Assembly: GCA_964581605.1 (NCBI GenBank)
Contig: CAZOPF010000173.1
Span: 1-6,959 of the forward strand
DNA from: CAADGU01 sp964581605
Lineage (GTDB): Bacteria; Chloroflexota; Anaerolineae; Promineifilales; Promineifilaceae
Length of the DNA: 6,959 nt
Direction: 5' to 3'
Part shown: piece after piece, positions 1 to 5,691 of the stretch
How positions within the stretch are numbered: the stretch's first letter is position 1
Layout: every line of letters starts with the position of its first letter
Position numbers and translations under genes: made by a program
Notes under the pieces: model-generated
What the model saw: only the letters and a program-made list of their open reading frames with translations
Told to the model about the DNA's origin: nothing
Databases searched by the model: none

Positions 1-384
1 GTGTTGTTAGGCGGTTTGCGTGGCAATCGCCTGCCCACCACCAGCGCGCCCAACCAGGGCATCTGGCTCTCAGCCAGCAGTGGGCTGGCCGCCGCCGGGC
101 TGTTCGCCATTGTGATGAGCCTGGCAACCGCTTTCTTTTGGGGTGGCGTCTTTGGGGCGCTGGTGGGCATATTAACTGGGTGGATTGCGGCCGCTTTGTA
201 TGGGATGGGCAGTGTCCTCAACCATCTCTGGCTGCGCTTCTGGCTGGTGCAGTTGGGGCAGATGCCCTGGGCTTACACCGATTTTCTGGATGAAGCGGCC
301 AACCGTGCCATCCTGCATAAGGTCGGCGGCGGCTACATCTTTATTCATCGGCTGCTGCAAGAGTATTTTGCCAGCCATCATTAA
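1..384 (+). CDS. C-terminal fragment of a NACHT-type membrane protein (5' end outside the window)
   Basis: The open frame begins at the first base and stops with TAA at 382-384, giving 127 residues. The GTG at base 1 is probably an internal Val codon, not a start. Two hydrophobic stretches (about residues 24-45 and 47-70) are rich in Gly and Ala. The protein ends GGGYIFIHRLLQEYFASHH, which matches the closing motif (GGGYxFxHRLLxEYFA) that I recall at the end of a family of bacterial NACHT NTPases with C-terminal membrane segments. The NPNQGI-like motif (PNQGI at residues 17-21) just before the membrane part also fits. The NTPase domain itself would lie upstream and is not visible, so a signalling or defence role is inference. 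The gene converges on the EEP gene, with only 41 bases between the two stop codons. Confidence 0.65.
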   Translation: MLLGGLRGNRLPTTSAPNQGIWLSASSGLAAAGLFAIVMSLATAFFWGGVFGALVGILTGWIAAALYGMGSVLNHLWLRFWLVQLGQMPWAYTDFLDEAANRAILHKVGGGYIFIHRLLQEYFASHH

Positions 385-425
385 CGAGTACCCCCCAGCC
401 CAGCCACTCCCAATCGCGTGATTAC

Positions 426-2384
426 CTACGGTGCGCTAATTTCTACTGTGGCGGCTACGCCCAGGTGGTCGGAGGCGGTGCTGGAGTTGATGATGACATC
501 AGCGGCCGTGATGTCGGCCGTGTACCAGATGTAATCCAACCGCCGGTCAGGGCTGGTTGAGGAGTAGGTGTAGCCTGGCGAGATACCCGCCGCATCTATA
601 GCATCGGTGAAGCCTGCATCCCGAAACATTTGCATTTCTGGCGCATCGGGCCGGGCGTTTAGATCACCCATGACGAGCGTGTGGGGGCGGCCGTTCCAAA
701 ACCCCAGCAACGCTTCTGTCTGCACCACCCGAATGGCACTATCTTCATTCAGATGGTGGTAATGGGTGTCAATCAGGTGCAGCGGCTCACGGGCATTGAT
801 GTCAATTTCAGCCAGGATGAAACCCCGATGCAGCAGCAAATCATCTGGCGGTAGGGCATGAACTTCGGAGGTGATGATCGGATACCGGCTGAAAATGGCA
901 TTACCCCACAGATCCCCTTCTGTTGGCCCCCATACATAGGGCATATCCAGTCGCTGCCCCAGCCATTGCAGCATATCAGCCGAGCCGTTGATAATCCAAC
1001 CGCGTGATACCTCTTGCAGAGCAATGACATCAGGGTCTTCCGATTCGATGGTTTGGGCAATAGCTTCCAGGTTGAGCTGCCCCCAGGGATTGATGCCGTT
1101 GTGTAGATTGTAGGTCAATACCCGCACCGGGCCGCCGGATGGGGTGGCCGGCGTTGCTGTTTGCCACGTCACCCATTTGAAGAGCACGGCCGCCAGCACA
1201 ACCAGCAATAGCACCACGCCGCTGCGAAAGACGAGCGGCGACTGGGGTTGGGTGGTAGTGCGGCTGGCGGCAATACCCGCCAGCACAATCAGCAAAATGG
1301 CGATGGGCGGCAGGATGTCATGGGGGAAAAGGGGAAGTGTGTAGCCGGCATAATAGAGGAAGATGAAGATGACAAACAGCAGCCAGCCAATCCCATTGGC
1401 AATGGTAATGTTGCGGATGGTGTAGGAACGGCCGGAAGCAGATGAGGGGTTGTCCGTCTGCTGCTGTGTGTTGAGCAATACCAGCATCAAGATCATCGCC
1501 AGGATGATCTGGCCGAGTATGAGGTAGACGGCCGTGATGAGTGGAGACACATCCCCAAACCAGGCCAGGGCCAGCAGGGCCACACCCATTAGCAGCACAA
1601 CAGCCCACTGACAGCCGCGGGCCGCGATGTACACCATGGCGGCCAACCCGGCTAACCCGGCCAGCAGCGCCAACGCCAGCGTCAGCGGTAACTGCCAACC
1701 GCCAACGGCCGATAAATGGGCCAGATTCAGGAAAATGAGAAGCTGCACGAAGAAAAAGGGGCCGATCATGGCCCAGGGCAAGGCCTGACGCAAAGGGGTA
1801 TCCTGGTCGGCGGCTGGCGGTAAGGTAGACAAAACACCGGCCAGACAACCCAACTGCCAGCCAACCAACACAATCGCCAGCAGTGCATTTGCCAATCCTG
1901 GCTGCCAGTTAAACTCATAACTGTTGTACAAACCATTCAAGAGGATGGCGAGGATGAAACCCAGTTGCAGACCGCAACCAAACTTCACCATCTCCTGGCG
2001 GGCAGACGGCCGCAGCGCTGCCAGATAAACCGGAAAAAACCAGACAAAACAAACAGCGCCCACCATGCACAACAAAAGGTATGCCAGCGGCGCATCCGGC
2101 CATAACTGCAATGCCAGCCGGGTGACGCCCACACCTGCTACCGTTACAATAAGCAATACGCGCCCGCCGATAGCCTTTCGCAGCAGGTTTGCCAGAAAAC
2201 TGAGGGCAAAAACAGCCAGAGCCAGCCCGCCAATGGCAACGGCCGACCAACCTCGCGCGTCACCCAACACATACAACAGCAGAGGGAACAACGCCCGTAG
2301 CAGTTGCACACCCAATAAAACGGTGAGCGCGGGCAAGCCCATGCTTACCCAGGGATTGGTTAGTAAATTATTCTTCGTATTCAT
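426..2384 (-). CDS. Polytopic membrane protein with C-terminal endonuclease/exonuclease/phosphatase (EEP) domain
   Basis: The protein has 652 residues. I chose the ATG at 2384 because AAGGAGG (2396-2390) lies 5 bases upstream; the longer frame would start at a TTG (2399) that overlaps this ribosome binding site. Residues 13-407 hold about 13 hydrophobic segments. The positive charges of alternate loops (RK 69-70, R125/R129, R318-324, R375-R387) put the N-terminus inside and the C-terminal domain outside. Residues 420-652 form a complete EEP domain: TYNLHN (Asn426), LQEV (Glu458), GNAIFSRYP, DTHYHHL (His541), GDLN (Asp574, Asn576), LDYI (Asp617) and SDH (Asp639, His640). These are the metal and catalytic positions of the DNase I/sphingomyelinase/phosphatase superfamily, so it should be an active phosphodiesterase or phosphatase. 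Substrate is unknown; outward placement favours a lipid or envelope phosphoester over DNA. It follows the M23 gene on the same strand with a 61-base gap and may be cotranscribed. Fold confident; role not. Confidence 0.88.
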   Translation of the reverse strand: MNTKNNLLTNPWVSMGLPALTVLLGVQLLRALFPLLLYVLGDARGWSAVAIGGLALAVFALSFLANLLRKAIGGRVLLIVTVAGVGVTRLALQLWPDAPLAYLLLCMVGAVCFVWFFPVYLAALRPSARQEMVKFGCGLQLGFILAILLNGLYNSYEFNWQPGLANALLAIVLVGWQLGCLAGVLSTLPPAADQDTPLRQALPWAMIGPFFFVQLLIFLNLAHLSAVGGWQLPLTLALALLAGLAGLAAMVYIAARGCQWAVVLLMGVALLALAWFGDVSPLITAVYLILGQIILAMILMLVLLNTQQQTDNPSSASGRSYTIRNITIANGIGWLLFVIFIFLYYAGYTLPLFPHDILPPIAILLIVLAGIAASRTTTQPQSPLVFRSGVVLLLVVLAAVLFKWVTWQTATPATPSGGPVRVLTYNLHNGINPWGQLNLEAIAQTIESEDPDVIALQEVSRGWIINGSADMLQWLGQRLDMPYVWGPTEGDLWGNAIFSRYPIITSEVHALPPDDLLLHRGFILAEIDINAREPLHLIDTHYHHLNEDSAIRVVQTEALLGFWNGRPHTLVMGDLNARPDAPEMQMFRDAGFTDAIDAAGISPGYTYSSTSPDRRLDYIWYTADITAADVIINSSTASDHLGVAATVEISAP

Positions 2385-2389
2385 GGGTT

Positions 2390-2396
2390 CCTCCTT
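2390..2396 (-). promoter_or_regulatory. Ribosome binding site that sets the EEP-protein start
   Basis: On the minus strand AAGGAGG ends 5 bases before the ATG at 2384. It directly follows the in-frame TTG at 2399, so that codon cannot be the start. Confidence 0.85.
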
Positions 2397-2445
2397 CAAC
2401 TTCTGCGGGGAACTATATCATGGAAGGAAGGAGTGCAAAACAATT

Positions 2446-4050
2446 TTATGGCACCGGTTTGCGGATGAGGGGCAGATAATGGTGATGATCGAGGATGCCG
2501 ATGATGAAACTGTTATCACTTTCATCATATTGGGTGGGGCTGAGCGTGTTGCTCACGCGGATGTTGTAAATGGCGGTATGGGTGCTGATGGGGATTGTCC
2601 AGGTGATACGGCCGTTATCTGCCACCCCCAACGTCCGTGAAAGCTGCGCATTGTGCCACAAATCCACTTGCAGGGGCGGAGTCAATACCGTTTGCCAGGT
2701 AACGCTCAAGATAGCACCCGGCGTAATAACTTCGCCGCCGTTGGGTGCGGTAACAGTTATGACCGCTGGTGTGGGCAGCGGGGTAGGTTGGGGCGTGGGT
2801 GATGGTGTGGCGGTAGGCGGCGGCGGCCCCACCAGAAAGGTGTGGCTGTAGGTCTGGCCGTTTACCGTCACTGTAAATTCCCAATACCCCTGGGGAATAC
2901 TGGTGGGAATTTCAAATGCCCACCACCACCAGGAGGCGGAATAATGTGTATCAGAGATGCTGTGCTGCCAGCTCTGGTAAATGGCCCCGTCGGGCCGGTA
3001 AATGGTGTAATAGCTGGGTTGGCTGGCTAACTGGTCGCGGTAGTAGGTAGTGAAGTAGACATCATCGCCGGGATTAAAGCTGTTTGCTTCAAAGCTTTGT
3101 TCGGGCGTGGAACATTCGGTGATGATGGGGGCCGCGTAGCCGGTGGTGATTTTGTTTACGGCCGTGTCATAATACGCTGGCTGCTGCGCCCATAATGTGG
3201 TGGGCGTGGTAGCATTACACACTCCCGCAAAAGGGTCCAGAATCTGTCCGTTCGCCGCATGAACTTCAAAATGTAAATGGGGCCCGGTGGAATTCCCGGA
3301 ACTACCCACAATGCCCAGATATTCGCTCGCCGCTACGGATTGCCCTACCTGTTTGGGCGTAAGCGAGCCGTTTTTCATATGCGCGTACCAGGCCTGGCTG
3401 CCATCACTATGCTGAATGACAATGATATTCCAGGGCATCCCGGTAAAGGAGCAGTTACGGTCATAGTTGCCATCTTCGCGCAAGACAATCACGCCGGGTG
3501 CGGCCGCAACGACCATAATTTCGTTGTTATCCATGCGGCTCCAGGGAAAAGGCCAGGAGAAAATATCGGTGCCTGGATGGTTATAGCCACTGGGTGTGTC
3601 ATAGGTGCGTTCACCACAGGCATAATCACGCCATTGGTAAGGATAGCTGGCATTGTGGTCTACAAAACCGGAAATGCCGTGATACCCAAAATCATTCAGG
3701 TAGGATGCGGGCTGCACCGGCCAGATAAAAGGCACTGTTGCGGGCGCATAGCTGGCTGGTAAGATGCCTTCTTTCTGTAACTGCTCAATGTTGAGGGCCA
3801 GGGCTGTTTCAAGCTGCAGACGTTGTTCGGGCAATAGATGATCATTGGGCACTACCCATTCCCCACCGCCGCTGCTCACTGGTTGGCGGGCCGGGTATTG
3901 GAAGACGGCCGTACCCCAACCATTCGACGATGATGGGAATTCTCCATACGGCCGTGACCGAAACAGGTCCAGCCCGGCCAGCGTGACGGAGACAAACGCT
4001 AAATTAAAAAGAACCAGGCAGATGATTAAAAAAAGGGCTTTACGATTCAT
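2446..4050 (-). CDS. Secreted M23 family metallopeptidase with Kre9/Knh1-like C-terminal domain
   Basis: The protein has 534 residues. The ATG at 4050 is preferred over an in-frame ATG 33 codons upstream because it is preceded by AGGAAA with 7-base spacing and opens directly into a signal peptide (MNRK, then a hydrophobic stretch to about residue 25). The LytM/M23 domain spans about residues 105-275 and keeps all key residues: His158 and Asp162 (NHPGTD) and His260 as zinc ligands, and His224 (WYAHMKNGS) and His258 (GPHLHFEV) as catalytic histidines. It should cut peptidoglycan cross-links or other peptides outside the cell. Residues 320-407 are an aromatic-rich beta domain with four Trp in a row (374-377). 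A Pro/Thr linker (409-428) leads to a domain (430-517; TVTAPNGGE, SVTWQT, DESDNSFII) resembling the Ser-Thr-rich GPI-anchored/Kre9-Knh1 family. The tail HHHYLPLIRKPVP may be a surface-sorting or packing motif. It diverges from the oxidase operon. Confidence 0.9.
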   Translation of the reverse strand: MNRKALFLIICLVLFNLAFVSVTLAGLDLFRSRPYGEFPSSSNGWGTAVFQYPARQPVSSGGGEWVVPNDHLLPEQRLQLETALALNIEQLQKEGILPASYAPATVPFIWPVQPASYLNDFGYHGISGFVDHNASYPYQWRDYACGERTYDTPSGYNHPGTDIFSWPFPWSRMDNNEIMVVAAAPGVIVLREDGNYDRNCSFTGMPWNIIVIQHSDGSQAWYAHMKNGSLTPKQVGQSVAASEYLGIVGSSGNSTGPHLHFEVHAANGQILDPFAGVCNATTPTTLWAQQPAYYDTAVNKITTGYAAPIITECSTPEQSFEANSFNPGDDVYFTTYYRDQLASQPSYYTIYRPDGAIYQSWQHSISDTHYSASWWWWAFEIPTSIPQGYWEFTVTVNGQTYSHTFLVGPPPPTATPSPTPQPTPLPTPAVITVTAPNGGEVITPGAILSVTWQTVLTPPLQVDLWHNAQLSRTLGVADNGRITWTIPISTHTAIYNIRVSNTLSPTQYDESDNSFIIGILDHHHYLPLIRKPVP

Positions 4051-4378
4051 AAAGTTTCCTGTGTCTTGGTGATAAACAATCTGAGTGAGCGTCCAGAAAT
4101 AAGTTCCCTGTTGGAGCGCGGACAGCCTGCCCACGCCCCAAATCGGCAAGTAATTTTTAGACGCGCACTAAGCTTACTGATGCTCTCCGGTAGCGACTAT
4201 CAAGAAGCGGTGAAAATCCGGTGAGGTATGGGGTTAAGTAAGAGAAATGCGATTGTTGAAAATGAGCAAAACAGCACACGGGCGTGAGAACTCTGCACGT
4301 TCAGGTTGGTCTGGTACTGGGGGCTGGTTGATGGGGGCTGGTTGTCTATGCTAACTGCCGGCCACCAGCATGTAACTC
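4051..4378. other. Divergent intergenic region, upstream part, with a possible structured or relic RNA
   Basis: No convincing gene lies here. The only frame is a 33-codon upstream extension of the M23 gene, with no ribosome binding site or signal-peptide sense. The stretch from about 4160 to 4315 has a base pattern unlike the coding DNA around it and none of the ACGGCCGT copies. It contains GCGGTGAAAATCCGGTG (4207-4223) and GAAC-TCTGCAC-GTTC (4288-4302), the kinds of short hairpin seen in structured RNAs such as group II intron domain I or riboswitches. I cannot assign a family. A promoter for the minus-strand M23 gene must also lie here, but I see no clear -35/-10 pair for it. Confidence 0.3.
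4318..4344 (+). repeat. Two tandem copies of a 13-base sequence
   Basis: TGGGGGCTGGTTG occurs at 4318-4330 and again at 4332-4344, separated by one A (period 14). It lies about 35 bases upstream of the operon's -35 box. It may be a slippage product or a paired activator site; nothing in the sequence decides between them. Confidence 0.6.
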
Positions 4379-4406
4379 TTGATTTTTGTCATACAAACTG
4401 TATAAT
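4379..4406 (+). promoter_or_regulatory. Sigma-70-type promoter of the oxidase-ZIP operon
   Basis: TTGATT (4379-4384) and a perfect TATAAT (4401-4406) are separated by 16 bases. Transcription should begin near 4413, leaving a leader of about 85 bases before the oxidase ATG. This is the best promoter-like sequence in the window, and it sits in an AT-rich patch within GC-richer surroundings. Both the spacer and the start site carry inverted repeats, which suggests regulated expression. Confidence 0.7.
4391..4403. repeat. Short inverted repeat between -35 and -10 (second operator candidate)
   Basis: ATACA-AAC-TGTAT has 5-base arms and a 3-base centre, lying in the promoter spacer and running into the -10 box. 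The TACA/TGTA arms recall the cop box of CopY-type copper repressors (TACAnnTGTA), but the centre is one base longer than that consensus. It is short enough to arise by chance in AT-rich DNA. Confidence 0.35.
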
Positions 4407-4422
4407 TTAGATATATCTAAAT
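4405..4422. promoter_or_regulatory. Perfect 18-base palindrome over the -10/start site, probable operator
   Basis: ATTTAGATATATCTAAAT is its own reverse complement over all 18 bases. It overlaps the last two bases of the -10 box and covers the expected transcription start, the classic position for a repressor. The TTTAG-N6-CTAAA outline resembles sites of DtxR/MntR-type metal repressors (TTAGG...CCTAA) but lacks their GG/CC, so the regulator family is a guess. No regulator gene is in the window. Confidence 0.6.
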
Positions 4423-4483
4423 AAAACGCCACTTTTTTCAGGTTATTACCGATTCAACACCTGCGAGCGTGTGGTTAGTTTAC

Positions 4484-4490
4484 AAGGAGA
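4484..4490 (+). promoter_or_regulatory. Ribosome binding site that sets the oxidase start
   Basis: AAGGAGA ends 7 bases before the ATG at 4498. It lies inside the longer GTG-initiated frame (4471), which argues that the GTG is not used. Confidence 0.8.
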
Positions 4491-4497
4491 GTTTCAT

Positions 4498-5685
4498 ATG
4501 GGAGTGAACGATACCCAAACTTCTCAAAAACGAGAGGTGGGGCAGCAAGGCGTTTCCAGGCGGGAATTTTTGCGGGCGGGCAGCATTGGCGCGGCCGGAT
4601 TAGTAGGCATTGCCGGGCTGCGTGGGCTGGTGGGGCCAACGGCCGTTACTGCTGCCGCCCAAACCGAATCCCCTCACAGCCAGCACAGTGGGCACGGTGA
4701 TGCCGGCACTGTGGGGCAGGTGAACCACGAAGCCAACGAATTTGACCCGCACGAAATTTTGACCGATTTTGATTACGGCGAGGTGGTGGGAGAGAAAGAC
4801 GGCCGTCCCATTCGTCGCTGGAAAATGGTAGCCGTCAATAAAGAGTTTGAGATCGCCCCTGGCCTCATCTTCCCCGGTTGGGTGTATGGCAGCCAGACAG
4901 CGGCCGCTTCGCGGCGGCTGGGGCACATTGTCGGTCAGTGCCCTGGCCCCACGCTGCGCTGCGTAGAAGGGGAGTGGCTGCAAATTGAACTGATTAACGC
5001 CAGCGACCATCCCCATACCATGCACTTTCATGGCATCCATTCGGCTGCGATGGATGGCGTACCGGGCATCGGCCGCGGCAACATTAACCCTGGTGAAAGT
5101 TTTGTGTATGAGTTTGCGGCACGGCCGTTTGGCTGCCACCTCTACCACTGCCACTCCCTGCCGCTCAAACGGCACATCCATAAAGGGCTGTATGGTGCGT
5201 TTATCATTGACCCTGACCCGGAAAAATACAGCGGCGAAGAACGTGAAATTGCCAAAACCCGCCACCGTGATTACCCCGAAAGCGAGCAAGTGAATGAAAT
5301 GGTGATGGTGATGAACGCCTTTGACACTAATTTTGACGGCGACAACGAAGTGTATGCGGCCAACTCCATCGCCTTTGGCTATGGCATGGACAGACCCATC
5401 CCCATCCGGCGCGATCAGTTGCAGCGCCTCTATCTGGTGAATGTGACCGAGTTTGATCCCATCAATTCACTGCACATCCACGCCAACTTTTTTGATTATT
5501 ACGATCACGGCACCACGCTAAAACCAACCTTAAAGACGGTAGACACGATTATGCAGTGCCAGGCACAGCGCGGCATTTTGGAATTCACCTTCGCCGATTT
5601 TGAGCCGGGGTTGTATATGTTTCATGCGCACCAGAGCGAGTTTACAGAATTAGGCTGGATGGGCATGTTTGCGGTGTTGGAGTAA
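4498..5685 (+). CDS. Tat-exported two-domain multicopper oxidase, type 1 copper in domain 1
   Basis: The protein has 395 residues. The ATG at 4498 is chosen over the in-frame GTG at 4471 because AAGGAGA (4484-4490) sits 7 bases before it. Residues 20-26 (SRREFLR) followed by a Gly/Ala-rich stretch form a twin-arginine signal, so the protein folds with cofactor in the cytoplasm before export. A short His-rich stretch follows (His60, 63, 66). Domain 1 has HTMHFHG (His173, 176, 178) and YHCH with a following HIHKGL (His217, Cys218, His219, His226, Leu231). Domain 2 has LHIH (His326, 328) and FHAH (His376, 378). The eight HxH histidines can build the trinuclear cluster that reduces O2 to water. 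The type 1 site (His173, Cys218, His226) is in domain 1 with Leu at the axial position; in domain 2 Ala377 replaces Cys, so that site is lost. Substrate is unknown: Cu(I), Fe(II), Mn(II) or organics. Cotranscription with a ZIP transporter 6 bases downstream favours a metal ion. Confidence 0.9.
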   Translation: MGVNDTQTSQKREVGQQGVSRREFLRAGSIGAAGLVGIAGLRGLVGPTAVTAAAQTESPHSQHSGHGDAGTVGQVNHEANEFDPHEILTDFDYGEVVGEKDGRPIRRWKMVAVNKEFEIAPGLIFPGWVYGSQTAAASRRLGHIVGQCPGPTLRCVEGEWLQIELINASDHPHTMHFHGIHSAAMDGVPGIGRGNINPGESFVYEFAARPFGCHLYHCHSLPLKRHIHKGLYGAFIIDPDPEKYSGEEREIAKTRHRDYPESEQVNEMVMVMNAFDTNFDGDNEVYAANSIAFGYGMDRPIPIRRDQLQRLYLVNVTEFDPINSLHIHANFFDYYDHGTTLKPTLKTVDTIMQCQAQRGILEFTFADFEPGLYMFHAHQSEFTELGWMGMFAVLE

Positions 5686-5691
5686 ACGATC

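Noticed and set aside
385..425. Bidirectional terminator between the convergent genes
   Set aside because: The 41-base gap shows no stem of useful length and no T- or A-run.
1318..1848. Minus-strand frame of 176 codons inside the EEP gene
   Set aside because: It is a frame-shifted reading of the membrane region, rich in Arg, His and Pro, with no membrane or domain pattern.
2400..2445. Separate promoter for the EEP gene (TTGCAC ... TATAGT on the minus strand)
   Set aside because: The -35 match is poor and the spacer is only 15 bases; cotranscription with the M23 gene is equally likely.
2065..2640. Plus-strand frame of 191 codons across the M23-EEP junction
   Set aside because: It runs antisense to both genes and their intergenic gap, has low-complexity composition and no start signal.
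3277..3762. Open frame of 161 codons antisense to the M23 catalytic domain
   Set aside because: It overlaps the conserved HPGTD and GPHLHF region of the peptidase, and its translation shows no family features.
4205..4223. Cobalamin-riboswitch-like motif (AAGCGGTGAAAATCCGG)
   Set aside because: It resembles one conserved hairpin of that riboswitch, but the following CCCGCAACTG-type core and the B12 box are missing, and it is upstream of the promoter and so outside the oxidase leader.
4600..5289. Open frame of 229 codons antisense to the oxidase
   Set aside because: The oxidase frame has a signal peptide, ribosome binding site and all copper motifs. The antisense frame has no ribosome binding site and no recognisable domain, and is a by-product of GC-rich codon use.
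4498..5685. Copper nitrite reductase (NirK)
   Set aside because: NirK has a type 2 copper site and lacks the HxH pairs. This protein has four HxH pairs for a trinuclear cluster, and Leu in place of the axial Met.
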